A DNA stretch of 49,990 nt from SFWF01 sp045537915 (GCA_045537915.1 JAZSQK010000048.1:1-49990), one strand, 5' to 3'. Shown: positions 7,286 through 15,368, counted from the first letter of the stretch. Numbers and translations are program-made. The notes: generated by a model from the letters alone, not told the origin.

Positions 7286-8020
7286 TTAAATTACAAGTCC
7301 ACCGTTAACTCCGATAACCTGTCCCGTAATAAATGATGCTTCATCTGATGCGAGGAATAGGGAAGATGCGGCGACGTCGTCAGCAGAACCGATTCTTGAA
7401 AGGGGAGTACTATCAACAAGAGCAGCTACATCTTCAAGAGAAAGCTCCTGATTCATTCCTGTTTCAATAAGTCCTGGCGCTATGCAGTTAACTCTGATAC
7501 CGCTGGGCCCAACCTCTTTAGCAAGAGCCTTTGTCAGACCGATAATTCCTGCCTTACTTGTTGAATAAGCAACCTCACAGGAAGCTCCGACCTGTCCCCA
7601 CATAGATGAAATGTTTATTATACAACCAGACTTTCTTTCAATCATATGGGGGAGAACCGCCTGACAGCAATTAAATGTACCGGTAAGATTGACATCAATA
7701 ATTTCATTCCATTCGATTTCGCTAAGCTCAGTAAAAAGGGACTGACTTGCTATTCCGGCATTGTTGATAAGAATGTCAATTTTTCCAAAACGTTCGATTG
7801 TTTCCTTAACCATAAGGTCAACATCAATTCTGTTTCTCACATTTGCCTGAAAGGCGATTACGCTAAAGCCACTATCTGCCAATGATTTTTGCAGAATGAG
7901 GGCCGACTGAACAGAATTATTGTAATTCATCACAACGTTATATCCTTTTTCAGCAAATCTGATTGCAGTAGCGGCGCCGATACCTTTTGAGGCGCCTGTA
8001 ATTAAAACTGTTTTACTCAT
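7286..8020 (-). CDS. Short-chain dehydrogenase/reductase, FabG-like (3-oxoacyl-ACP reductase family)
   Basis: A classical SDR of ~244 residues. The NADP(H) site TGASKGIGAATA is at the N-terminus, followed by NNAGIA, the catalytic Ser in INISSMWG and the YxxxK pair in YSTSKAG. The C-terminus is FITGQVIGVNGG, typical of FabG. FabG reduces 3-oxoacyl-ACP in fatty-acid synthesis, but many paralogues act on other substrates. No other fatty-acid gene is nearby, so the substrate is open. The start is taken as the ATG at 8020, preceded by AGGTGA, rather than a GTG three codons upstream. A TTGAAA/TATAAT-like promoter lies just upstream on the minus strand. The gene is monocistronic. Confidence 0.88.
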   Translation of the reverse strand: MSKTVLITGASKGIGAATAIRFAEKGYNVVMNYNNSVQSALILQKSLADSGFSVIAFQANVRNRIDVDLMVKETIERFGKIDILINNAGIASQSLFTELSEIEWNEIIDVNLTGTFNCCQAVLPHMIERKSGCIINISSMWGQVGASCEVAYSTSKAGIIGLTKALAKEVGPSGIRVNCIAPGLIETGMNQELSLEDVAALVDSTPLSRIGSADDVAASSLFLASDEASFITGQVIGVNGGLVI

Positions 8021-8188
8021 AAATTTCACCTACAACGATTAAATATATGTATGTATTATAACATACTTTTTTGTAATTTCAATAGCTATTTACCACTACT
8101 AATAGATTTACATAACGCCGTTAATCGCAGATATTGTGTAGTTTACATAAACAGTTAACATAATATCGATTGTGCAAGAAATATTTTG

Positions 8189-8217
8189 TTGACATAATAT
8201 TTAATTTATTGTATAAC
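8189..8217 (+). promoter_or_regulatory. Sigma-A promoter of proC
   Basis: TTGACA (8189-8194) and TATAAC (8212-8217) with 17-bp spacing, 32 bases before the proC start. The rest of the divergent 8021-8249 gap is AT-rich and holds no ORF. Confidence 0.75.
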
Positions 8218-8249
8218 TATTATTGTACATTTATTTAAGGGTGTTTTAT

Positions 8250-9056
8250 ATGTATAATTATACTGTCGGTTTTATTGGCTGTGGAAACATCGCCACAGCA
8301 ATTTTTTCAGGTTCTGTCAGTTCGGGTTACATAAAACCTGATAATGTGTATGTTTTTGATACAGATGCATCGAAATCAGAAACTTTTGTTAAACTTGGTG
8401 CAAGGCGCTCAACTAATCCTGATGAGCTTGTTGAAGTTTGTGATTTTATTTTTCTTACTGTTAAACCTCAGATTTATAAAGGGGTTATTTCCAACCTGAA
8501 GCCAATACGCTCTGAAGATAAATGCTTTATCGATGTTGCGGCAGGAATAACAATTGACTATGTGAAATCCTTGTTGGGATATGACGCTCCGGTTATCCGT
8601 GTTATGCCGAACACCCCTTTAATGTATGGCAACGGTGCCACTGCAATGGTTAAAAAAGCTCCCGTTTGTGATAGTCAATTTGATTTCATCAAAGGCATTT
8701 TTGACAGCTGTGGAATTACTGCAGTTGTCGACGAGGAAAATATTAACACCATTACTGCAATAAGCGGTAGCGCACCTGCATATGTAATGCGCTTTATTAA
8801 AAACCTTGTTGGTTTTGCAGAAAATTGCGGTGTTGAGCATAATGCGGCCTTGAAGCTTGTTTGTCAGACCGTCCTTGGCAGCGCTGTAATGGTTAGTTCA
8901 TCAGATAATTCTGTTGATACGCTAATAAAGAATGTTACATCACCTAACGGAACAACCGAAGCAGGACTTAAATCCCTTGATAAAAACTCCTTTGACGAGA
9001 TTTTGAAGGAGTGTCTTAAGGTTACTGTTGACAGAGCTGAAGAATTAACCCTTTAG
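8250..9056 (+). CDS. proC: Pyrroline-5-carboxylate reductase
   Basis: ProC catalyses the last step of proline synthesis, NAD(P)H-dependent reduction of pyrroline-5-carboxylate. The 268-residue product starts with a Rossmann motif (VGFIGCGNIATAIFSG). It has the conserved VIRVMPNTPLMYGNGATAM block and the family signature ITAISGSAPAYVMRFIK, and it closes with VTSPNGTTEAGLKSL near the C-terminal dimer domain. The ATG at 8250 puts the Rossmann strand 6 residues from the start, as in relatives. An in-frame upstream start at 8223 lies too close to the promoter. A weak AAGGGTG ribosome site precedes it. Confidence 0.95.
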   Translation: MYNYTVGFIGCGNIATAIFSGSVSSGYIKPDNVYVFDTDASKSETFVKLGARRSTNPDELVEVCDFIFLTVKPQIYKGVISNLKPIRSEDKCFIDVAAGITIDYVKSLLGYDAPVIRVMPNTPLMYGNGATAMVKKAPVCDSQFDFIKGIFDSCGITAVVDEENINTITAISGSAPAYVMRFIKNLVGFAENCGVEHNAALKLVCQTVLGSAVMVSSSDNSVDTLIKNVTSPNGTTEAGLKSLDKNSFDEILKECLKVTVDRAEELTL

Positions 9057-9113
9057 TGTAATATTTTAAAATTTTTCCGAATAGTATTTACTATACTAAA
9101 CGGAGGAATTTTC

Positions 9114-9740
9114 ATGAATAGGACAGCTTCTATAAGAATTAGGGGACTCGATTTAAAATACCTAAAAGAAAATGCTTTGATGATTTTTTTGCTTGCCTTA
9201 ACGGTTATTTCTATGCTTATTGGAATTATTACTTCAAATAACCATTCAGGGCTAGCAGAATTTGTAAAAGAAAGTTTTACGGAACAAATAAAAACAAGGG
9301 CAGGTATGAGCTTTTTTAAAAGCTTCATAAATTCTCTTTTGTCTGCGCTTCCGATACCGATTATTTGTTTTTTAGCTGGAACCTCAATTGTTGGACTGGT
9401 CGTTTCGCCGATTACTATAGTTTTTGCTAGCTTCTGGTATGGCGGCGTTGCAGGTCTTCTATATAGCACCTACGGACTTACGGGTATTATGTTCAATATC
9501 TTCGTTTTACTACCACCGATACTACTTGTTCTGTTTGCACTGTTGCTTTCATCTTGTGAGGCTATAAATTTTTCCAGACGAATTGCTGCTATGTGCATTA
9601 GAGATACAAGGCCTCTGAATCTTTATAACGACTTCAGAGGATATTGTTTAAAACACATACTTATACTTATTATTATTTTGATTTCATCATTATGTGACGC
9701 AACCCTGTTCAATCTGTTTGAAAAATATTTTAAATTTTAA
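9114..9740 (+). CDS. SpoIIM-like sporulation membrane protein
   Basis: The 208-residue integral membrane protein has about five predicted hydrophobic segments. These are around residues 22-42 (LMIFLLALTVISMLIGIIT), 80-105, 108-125, 130-150 and a C-terminal LILIIILISSL near 190. Its layout, a first TM then an extracytoplasmic loop, then a bundle with a small-residue-rich WYGGVAGLL segment, fits SpoIIM, part of the DMP peptidoglycan machinery that drives forespore engulfment. The position immediately upstream of a xerD-like gene matches the spoIIM-xerD neighbourhood of Firmicutes. A GGAGG site at 9102-9106 sets the start. The assignment rests on topology and context more than on sharp motifs. 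Confidence 0.65.
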   Translation: MNRTASIRIRGLDLKYLKENALMIFLLALTVISMLIGIITSNNHSGLAEFVKESFTEQIKTRAGMSFFKSFINSLLSALPIPIICFLAGTSIVGLVVSPITIVFASFWYGGVAGLLYSTYGLTGIMFNIFVLLPPILLVLFALLLSSCEAINFSRRIAAMCIRDTRPLNLYNDFRGYCLKHILILIIILISSLCDATLFNLFEKYFKF

Positions 9741-9758
9741 ATGATAGGATAGTAAAAA

Positions 9759-10646
9759 ATGCAGGATTACATTTCAGAGTTTGAAAAATATCTTAAAAAT
9801 GTAAAAAAGTCATCTAAGAATACGCTCGAATCATATCTTCGTGATATCGGGCAGTTTTCTTCGTACTGTTCTATAAACGGAATGTCGGGCACCGAAACGG
9901 CAAGCTCAGAAGATATTCAAAAATTTACAAAATATTTATCAGCTTTAGGCAAATCGCAGTCTACTATTACCAGATCGGTTGCATCGCTCAGATGTTATTA
10001 CAATTTTCTCTGTTCAAAGGGTATCGTTAGCAGAAATCCGATAACAGAGGTTAAGGTAGATTCCGTACATAAGAAGTTACCGGAAATTTTAAGCGAAAAA
10101 GAAGTCTTGCTTTTACTGTCACAACCGTCGGGAAACGATTATAAGAGTATACGTGACAAAGCAATGCTTGAGCTGCTTTATGCTACCGGTATTAAGGTTT
10201 CGGAATTAATTGATTTATCGGTACACGAAGTAAATATCCAGATCGGAATTCTTAATATGCAGTCTGCAAAGAATGGCAGAATAGTACCGATATATCCCGG
10301 AGCTGTAAAGACTCTTACCAACTACATATTAAATGTCAGACCTGCAATTGTAAGCGATCCTGAAGTAGAAAAGCTCTTTACTAATATGAACGGGGAAGCG
10401 CTTTCACGACAGGGCTTTTGGAAGATTGTCAAGCATTACGCTGATTTAGCGAAAATTAAAAAGGAAATCACTCCGTATACATTAAGACATTCTTTTGCCG
10501 CACATATGCTTGAGAACGGAGCAGACCTTAAGGATATCAAGGAAATGCTCGGCCATGCTGATATATCCACAACCCAGATTTACGCTCATCTTATTAAGAA
10601 TAAATACGCACAGGACTATAAAAAATTTCATCCGCTTGCAAAATAA
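9759..10646 (+). CDS. XerD-like tyrosine recombinase with altered active site
   Basis: The 295-residue protein is full length for XerC/XerD, with an N-terminal SAM-like domain (~1-100) and a catalytic domain. XerD works with XerC at dif sites to resolve chromosome dimers. His266 (MLGHADIS) and Tyr275 (TTQIYAH) are in place and Arg-II is Arg243 (TLRHSF). The Arg-I position in the usual 'ATGhRVSEL' box is Lys146 (ATGIKVSEL, codon AAG), and the His of the H-x-x-R motif is Tyr240 (TPYTLRH, codon TAT). The beta-hairpin segment reads SAKNGRI rather than GKGNKER. Two catalytic positions are therefore changed by what could be single-base substitutions. It follows the SpoIIM-like gene by 18 bases. Catalytic competence is doubtful. 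Confidence 0.85.
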   Translation: MQDYISEFEKYLKNVKKSSKNTLESYLRDIGQFSSYCSINGMSGTETASSEDIQKFTKYLSALGKSQSTITRSVASLRCYYNFLCSKGIVSRNPITEVKVDSVHKKLPEILSEKEVLLLLSQPSGNDYKSIRDKAMLELLYATGIKVSELIDLSVHEVNIQIGILNMQSAKNGRIVPIYPGAVKTLTNYILNVRPAIVSDPEVEKLFTNMNGEALSRQGFWKIVKHYADLAKIKKEITPYTLRHSFAAHMLENGADLKDIKEMLGHADISTTQIYAHLIKNKYAQDYKKFHPLAK

Positions 10647-10688
10647 GAACCAACGATTTTACATTGTTCGTTGGTTCTTATTTTTATT
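10645..10688 (+). terminator. Intrinsic terminator after the xerD-like gene
   Basis: AAGAACCAACGA (10645-10656) pairs with TCGTTGGTTCTT (10668-10679), followed by ATTTTTATT. Confidence 0.85.
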
Positions 10689-10690
10689 GC

Positions 10691-10719
10691 TTGACAAAAT
10701 TAGTTAAAGTAGATATAAT
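10691..10719 (+). promoter_or_regulatory. Sigma-A promoter of the amino-acid ABC transporter operon
   Basis: Perfect TTGACA (10691-10696) and TATAAT (10714-10719) with a 17-bp spacer, starting 3 bases past the preceding terminator's T-run. Confidence 0.85.
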
Positions 10720-10764
10720 TTTAGTAGATTATCACTTTATCGTACTAAAACGGAGGTAAAAATT

Positions 10765-11544
10765 ATGAAAAGAATAATCGCATTAGTTATGACATTGGCA
10801 CTTATAGTTTGCTGCTTTGCCGGTTGCGGACAGTCGGCTAAATCATTGGTTGCAGAAAAGGGTTCTGCAGGTGAGGAAGTAGCAAAAACACTTACAGATT
10901 ATGAGTACACTGCTGTAGACACACAGGCTAAGGCTCTTATGGAGGTTAGCGCCGGTACTGCAGACGCTGCAATCGTTGACTATGTAATGTCTATAGGTTC
11001 TATAGGTGAGGGCACCGACTACGAAAACCTTGTTGTTGAAGGTGACGGCTACAGCCCTGAGAGTTACGGTATTGCTTTCAGAAAGGGTTCTGACTTTACC
11101 GCAAAGGTTAATGAAGCAATCAAGGCTCTTAAGGACGAAGGTAAACTTGCAGAGATCGGTAAAAAGTATAAGCTTGACTCTCTTATCACAGGAACAGAAT
11201 CATTTGATGAGTTCAAGAAGGCAGAGTCTGATTCTGACTATGATTACATAATGAATAAGGGCGAGCTCATTATCGGTATCACTTATTTCGCTCCTATGAA
11301 CTATAAGGACGATAACGGTGAGCTTGTTGGTTTTGAGACTGAATTTGCTAAGGCAGTTTGCGAAAAAATTGGTGTAACCGCTAAGTTTGTAGAGATTAAC
11401 TGGAATGCAAAAGAAACTGAACTTGCTGCAAAGAATATTGACTGCATCTGGAACGGTATGACAATCGATGACGAAAGAAAAGCCAATATGAGCATTACCA
11501 TTCCCTATATGCAGAATAAGCAGGTTATGGTTGTAAAGAAATAA
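10765..11544 (+). CDS. Amino-acid solute-binding lipoprotein with circularly permuted lobes
   Basis: A lipoprotein signal (MKRIIALVMTLALIVCCFAG, Cys21) is followed by an SBP_bac_3-type periplasmic-binding fold in the wrong order. Residues 27-138 read like the usual second lobe: LVAEKGSAGEEVAKTL, then DAAIVDYVMS, then SYGIAFRKGSDFTAKVNEAI and LKDEGKLAEIGKKY, which normally end such proteins. After a 27-residue acidic linker (139-165), residues 166-259 read like the usual first lobe: GELIIGITYFAPMNYKDDNG, LVGFETEFAKAVCEKIG, WNGMTIDDERKANMSITIPY, ending QVMVVKK at the normal hinge strand. Signal peptide, ribosome site (CGGAGG) and downstream permease and ATPase genes are all normal, so it looks like a working gene. 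It probably captures a polar amino acid at the membrane surface. Confidence 0.85.
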   Translation: MKRIIALVMTLALIVCCFAGCGQSAKSLVAEKGSAGEEVAKTLTDYEYTAVDTQAKALMEVSAGTADAAIVDYVMSIGSIGEGTDYENLVVEGDGYSPESYGIAFRKGSDFTAKVNEAIKALKDEGKLAEIGKKYKLDSLITGTESFDEFKKAESDSDYDYIMNKGELIIGITYFAPMNYKDDNGELVGFETEFAKAVCEKIGVTAKFVEINWNAKETELAAKNIDCIWNGMTIDDERKANMSITIPYMQNKQVMVVKK

Positions 11545-11564
11545 TTTAAAGTTAGGTTTAATAT

Positions 11565-12212
11565 ATGGAAATGTTCGAGAAAGTCACACTTGACCTTCTC
11601 GTCGGTTTTGTTGAAAATTGCGAACTGTTTGTAATGACCCTCTTATTTTCTTTACCGTTAGGGTTGGTTATTACATTTGGTTCAATGTCTAAATTCAAGC
11701 CTTTAGCGTGGCTAACAAAAACAATTGTCTGGATCATCAGAGGCACACCCCTGATGCTCCAGATTTTTGTAGTTTTCTATGTTCCCGGTTTGGTTTTCGA
11801 TACTCCGATGAGAAACAGAATGCTTGCCGCCTTGATAGCATTTGTTATCAACTATGCCTGTTATTTTTCCGAAATTTACAGGGGTGGCATTGAAAGTATT
11901 TCTGTAGGGCAATATGAAGCAGGTCAGGTACTTGGTATGACCAGATCACAGACCTTTTTTAAGGTCGTGCTTTTACAGGTTGTTAAAAGAATAGTTGCTC
12001 CAATGAGTAATGAAATTATCACACTTGTTAAAGATACCTCATTGGCTAGAATTATTGCCGTTTCAGAAATACTTATGTGTGCAGAAAGATACACAGGCAA
12101 AGGACTCATCTGGCCCTTGTTCTATACAGGAATATTCTTCTTGTTGTTTAATGGTGTGCTAACTATCTTATTTGGACAGATTGAAAAGAAATTAAGTTAT
12201 TTTAGGAGTTAA
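11565..12212 (+). CDS. Amino-acid ABC transporter permease (HisM/GlnP family)
   Basis: The 215-residue inner-membrane protein has the His/Glu/Gln/Arg permease layout. There is an N-terminal TM stretch (FVMTLLFSLPLGLVITFG), the WIIRGTPLMLQIFVVFY signature, and YFSEIYRGGIESISVGQYEA leading into the EAA loop (AGQVLGMTRSQTFFKVVLLQ) that docks on the ATPase. The length is normal. It lies 20 bases after the binding-protein gene and 4 bases before the ATPase gene, forming one operon. As the only permease, it would act as a homodimer. Confidence 0.93.
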   Translation: MEMFEKVTLDLLVGFVENCELFVMTLLFSLPLGLVITFGSMSKFKPLAWLTKTIVWIIRGTPLMLQIFVVFYVPGLVFDTPMRNRMLAALIAFVINYACYFSEIYRGGIESISVGQYEAGQVLGMTRSQTFFKVVLLQVVKRIVAPMSNEIITLVKDTSLARIIAVSEILMCAERYTGKGLIWPLFYTGIFFLLFNGVLTILFGQIEKKLSYFRS

Positions 12213-12216
12213 AACT

Positions 12217-13014
12217 ATGTCGTTGCTTGAAGTAAATAATATATTTAAAAGCTTCGGCAAGGTCGAGGTTTTAAAGGGCATTTCATTTTCGCTTTCTGAA
12301 GGAAAGGTTATATCGATAATTGGCTCATCAGGTAGCGGTAAAACAACCCTTCTTCGCTGTATTACTGGACTTGAAACAGCAGATAAAGGAAGAATTACCG
12401 TAGGCGACAGAGTCACTTTTGACAACGAGAGAAAGGATAAGCTTTCTCTTGAAGAAAGACGTCAAAATCAGCTTTGTACAGGACTTGTGTTTCAGTCCTT
12501 TAATCTTTTTCCTCAATACACTGTTCTTGATAATGTGTTGCTTGCACCAAAAATCGCCCTAAGGGAAGAACTTAAGAAAAATAAGGCGGATAGAGAAACT
12601 GTAAGAAAAGAAATTGAACAACTGACAGAGGAAGCAAAAAAAGTTATTGATTCTGTAGGTCTGCTTGAGAAGCTTGATAACTACCCTTGTGAGCTTTCGG
12701 GAGGTCAGCAACAGCGTGTAGCTATCGCAAGAGCCTTGATGCTTTCTCCCAAAATTCTCTGCTTTGATGAGCCTACCAGCGCTCTTGACCCTGAGATTAC
12801 CGGGGAAGTATTAAAGGTCATCAGTTCTCTTGCAAAACAGGGAAGAACTATGATAATTGTTACTCACGAAATGGGTTTTGCGAAGGAAGTTTCTGATGAA
12901 ATTATCTTTATGCACGATGGTCATATCGAAGAACAGGGAGCTCCTATAGACATCTTTGACAATCCTCAAAGTGAGCGTCTAAAGCATTTCCTGCAATCAA
13001 CATTAAGAGTATAA
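12217..13014 (+). CDS. Amino-acid ABC transporter ATP-binding protein (GlnQ-like)
   Basis: The 265-residue ATPase carries Walker A (GSSGSGKTTLLRC, ~36-48), the Q-loop (VFQSFNLFPQ), the signature LSGGQQQRVAIARAL, Walker B (ILCFDEPTSALDPE) and the H-loop (IIVTHEMGFA). It powers import by the preceding permease. The helical region between Q-loop and signature is longer than usual, with a charged insertion around REELKKNKADRETVRKEIEQ. The ending EQGAPIDIFDNPQSERLKHF is typical of polar amino-acid transport ATPases. It is the last gene before a strong terminator. Confidence 0.94.
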   Translation: MSLLEVNNIFKSFGKVEVLKGISFSLSEGKVISIIGSSGSGKTTLLRCITGLETADKGRITVGDRVTFDNERKDKLSLEERRQNQLCTGLVFQSFNLFPQYTVLDNVLLAPKIALREELKKNKADRETVRKEIEQLTEEAKKVIDSVGLLEKLDNYPCELSGGQQQRVAIARALMLSPKILCFDEPTSALDPEITGEVLKVISSLAKQGRTMIIVTHEMGFAKEVSDEIIFMHDGHIEEQGAPIDIFDNPQSERLKHFLQSTLRV

Positions 13015-13043
13015 AAAACGGAAGGATATTCCTTCCGTTTTTT
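13013..13043. terminator. Bidirectional intrinsic terminator
   Basis: AAAAAACGGAAGG (13013-13025) pairs with CCTTCCGTTTTTT (13031-13043). It serves the ABC operon (+) and the M20 gene (-). Confidence 0.9.
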
Positions 13044-13046
13044 AAT

Positions 13047-14237
13047 TTATAATACTAGAGCTGAAAACGCTGCTGCGCCATATACCAATACATCTTCATT
13101 GAACCTGACATTTGGATGATGTAAAGGTTGTGTATATCCCTCGTCACTGCTTCCTGCAGATATTCCCATCATAAGTGAGGGCACCTTCACCGCATAATAT
13201 GCAAAGTCCTCTGAACCTGAGGATTTTTGAACTATATTACTTTTTTTATTTACCGTGTCGGAGGTTGTTACCTTGTCACCTGGTAGATTTTGGCTTAAAA
13301 TTTTATATGCATTCTCGGATAAATCTTTATCATTGAGTAGACAAGGACAGCCTTTCGGAAATGAAACGGTAGCCTTTGCGCCAAACACTTCTGCGGTGTT
13401 TTTTACAATACATTCTATTCTGTCTTTAATTAGCTTACGAACCTGCTCGTCGAATGTTCTGGCGGTACCTGTAATCGTGACCTTTTCGGGAATAACATTA
13501 TGAACATTGCCGCCGTTAAGACTACCAATGGTAATGGTAGCACAGTCATAAAGAGATAGATTCCTGGTTTTTATTGTATCCAGAGCTGTAATTATATGTG
13601 CTGTGGTAACTATTGGATCTATCCCTGTGTTTGGCATAGCGCCGTGACATCCTTTTCCAATAACCTCAATTTCAAAATAGTCTACAGACGGAGCGCTGAT
13701 TCCCGGAGCGCTTATTACAACAGTGCCTGTAGGTTCAGTAGAGTTAGTAGTTACGTGAAGCATATATGCAGAGGTAACCTTTGGATTATCGAGTATGCCG
13801 TTTTCAATTAGATTTTTAGCACCTGAAAGTGTTTCTTCTGCAGGTTGAAATACAAGTTTGACCTGATGTTTAAGCTCGTTTTCATGGTTTTTGAGAAGCC
13901 TTGCCGTGCCAAGAAGCATTGCTGTATGAATGTCATGCCCACATGCATGCATATTCTGCTCTGCAGAGAATTCTTCTCCGCTTTTCTCATTAATGGGCAG
14001 GGCATCCATGTCGGCACGTAGCATTATGCATGAGCTGTTTTTATTACTTCCAATGATCGTATATATTCCTGATTCCCCGCAATCCATAGGTTTACAGCCA
14101 ATTTTTATTAGAGTTTCCTTGACAAATTTTACGGTTTTGGGAAGTTCAAAGCCTAACTCTGCATTATTGTGAAGATATCTTCTGTATTGTACAATATCAT
14201 CCTTTATTGCTTTAGCTTCTGAAAAAATAGCAGACAT
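13047..14237 (-). CDS. M20-family amidohydrolase/peptidase
   Basis: The 396-residue metallo-amidohydrolase belongs to the M20 group with N-acetyl-diaminopimelate deacetylase, hippurate hydrolase and indole-acetyl-amino-acid hydrolase. The metal-binding motif MLRADMDALPI is followed by MHACGHDIHTAM and the QPAEET catalytic Glu box (VFQPAEETLSGAKNLIE). The small lid domain follows (IGKGCHGAMPNTGIDPI) and the C-terminal metal ligand lies in SSGSEDFAYYA and PLHHPNVRFNED. Substrate specificity cannot be read from sequence. A GAGGTGG ribosome site precedes the ATG. It lies 48 bases after the PfkB gene on the same strand, and a terminator-like hairpin encloses its start codon. Confidence 0.9.
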   Translation of the reverse strand: MSAIFSEAKAIKDDIVQYRRYLHNNAELGFELPKTVKFVKETLIKIGCKPMDCGESGIYTIIGSNKNSSCIMLRADMDALPINEKSGEEFSAEQNMHACGHDIHTAMLLGTARLLKNHENELKHQVKLVFQPAEETLSGAKNLIENGILDNPKVTSAYMLHVTTNSTEPTGTVVISAPGISAPSVDYFEIEVIGKGCHGAMPNTGIDPIVTTAHIITALDTIKTRNLSLYDCATITIGSLNGGNVHNVIPEKVTITGTARTFDEQVRKLIKDRIECIVKNTAEVFGAKATVSFPKGCPCLLNDKDLSENAYKILSQNLPGDKVTTSDTVNKKSNIVQKSSGSEDFAYYAVKVPSLMMGISAGSSDEGYTQPLHHPNVRFNEDVLVYGAAAFSALVL

Positions 14238-14269
14238 ATTACCACCTCAAAGGTTAGTATATGTCTGCT
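14222..14269 (-). promoter_or_regulatory. Terminator-like hairpin enclosing the M20 start codon
   Basis: On the minus strand AGCAGACATAT (14269-14259) pairs perfectly over 11 bp with ATATGTCTGCT (14239-14229), which contains the ATG. The 19-base loop holds the GAGGTGG ribosome site, itself able to pair with an upstream ACCT. Six U residues (codons 4-6, ATT TTT TCA) follow the stem. The structure could act as an attenuator between the PfkB and M20 genes, or hide the ribosome site. Confidence 0.5.
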
Positions 14270-14285
14270 AATAATTATTATTTGA

Positions 14286-15179
14286 TTAATCCATCATTTT
14301 TTCTATTTCCATTGCTTTTGGAGGATTTGTGCCTCTAGTGAGGCATGCTGCTGATCCATATGCAACAGCGTATTTAAGTAAGTCTATGCAGCTTAAATTT
14401 TTAATATAAGCGCTTATAAATCCGGCAATCATACTGTCGCCTGCGCCAATTGTTGAGAGAACATCAATTTTTGGAGCATTTATAATGCAACTTCCGTCTT
14501 TACAGGCAAGTACTGCACCGCTTGCTCCAAGTGAAATTATAACATTTTCTACGCCATTTTTTAAAATTTCCTCAGCCTTTTTCAGCGCAGCTTGAAGGTT
14601 CTTAATTTCCTCTTTACAGTATTTATTGATCTCCTCCTCATTTGGCTTAATCAGCCACGGCCCAATATCTAATATATCTTGAAGGGAAAATGAGCGTGAA
14701 TCTATAACAATTTTTGCTCCTAGAGACTTAGCACTCATAAGAAAGTTTTTTGCAGCCTTTACAGAAATACCGTCAGGAAGGCTTCCTGTAAATGTAAGGA
14801 TAGTTGAGCCATCTATGTCAGTTTTTTCGAGTATTTCACTAAAAACATCATCACTAACCGATAAACCCGAAAAACTGATTCTGGTTTCATTACCATTAGA
14901 ATGAATCGTGATGTTTTCTCTTATGCGTCCATCTCTGTAAATCGGCATAATATTTACGCTGGTCACTAGGTTTAGATAATCTTCAGCGTTTTCTTTTCCT
15001 AGCAGAACAACTGCGCTATTTTTAATGCCTGCGCATGTAAGCGCACGACTGATATTAAGTCCCTTTCCGCCTGCTTCTCTAGACCTTATGATTGCAAAAT
15101 TTTCCTTATTCAATTTCAAATTCTCAACCTCTGTGTGTATATCAAATGCAGGGTTCAAGGTTAGCGTGTATATCTTCAT
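14286..15179 (-). CDS. PfkB-family sugar kinase (1-phosphofructokinase-like)
   Basis: The 297-residue ribokinase-fold enzyme opens MKIYTLTLNPAFDIHTEVEN as FruK and LacC relatives do. It has the N-terminal signature AGGKGLNISRAL, the anion-hole and base motif TIGAGDSMIAGFISA near the C-terminus, and WLIKPNEEEINKYC in the nucleotide region. FruK and LacC phosphorylate fructose-1-phosphate or tagatose-6-phosphate. No PTS fructose gene or fruR regulator sits beside it, so the substrate is uncertain. An AAGGAGAA site precedes the ATG. It is transcribed with the M20 gene downstream, and its 5' flank holds the terminator of two tRNA-Ser genes. Confidence 0.85.
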   Translation of the reverse strand: MKIYTLTLNPAFDIHTEVENLKLNKENFAIIRSREAGGKGLNISRALTCAGIKNSAVVLLGKENAEDYLNLVTSVNIMPIYRDGRIRENITIHSNGNETRISFSGLSVSDDVFSEILEKTDIDGSTILTFTGSLPDGISVKAAKNFLMSAKSLGAKIVIDSRSFSLQDILDIGPWLIKPNEEEINKYCKEEIKNLQAALKKAEEILKNGVENVIISLGASGAVLACKDGSCIINAPKIDVLSTIGAGDSMIAGFISAYIKNLSCIDLLKYAVAYGSAACLTRGTNPPKAMEIEKMMD

Positions 15180-15212
15180 AAAATTCTCCTTAAAACAAAA
15201 AGGATAGCCAAA

Positions 15213-15243
15213 TAAAAAAGCAACGCATCTAACGATGGTTGCC
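15213..15243 (-). terminator. Intrinsic terminator of the tRNA-Ser pair
   Basis: On the minus strand GCAACCATC (15242-15234) pairs with GATGCGTTGC (15229-15220) around GTTA, followed by TTTTTT. Confidence 0.8.
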
Positions 15244-15251
15244 TTTTTATT

Positions 15252-15342
15252 TGGCGGAGTAGGAGAGACTCGAACTCTCGCACCGGTTACCCGGCCTACA
15301 CCCTTAGCAGGGGTGCCTCGTCACCAACTTGAGTACTACTCC
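15252..15342 (-). tRNA. tRNA-Ser (GCT)
   Basis: Acceptor GGAGTAG pairs with CTACTCC, discriminator G, encoded CCA. The anticodon loop CTGCTAA gives GCT, reading AGC/AGU. A long variable arm typical of tRNA-Ser and a T-arm with GAGTTCGAGTCTC are present. Confidence 0.95.
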
Positions 15343-15368
15343 ATGTTGTAACTTGCTTTTAAAAAAGA

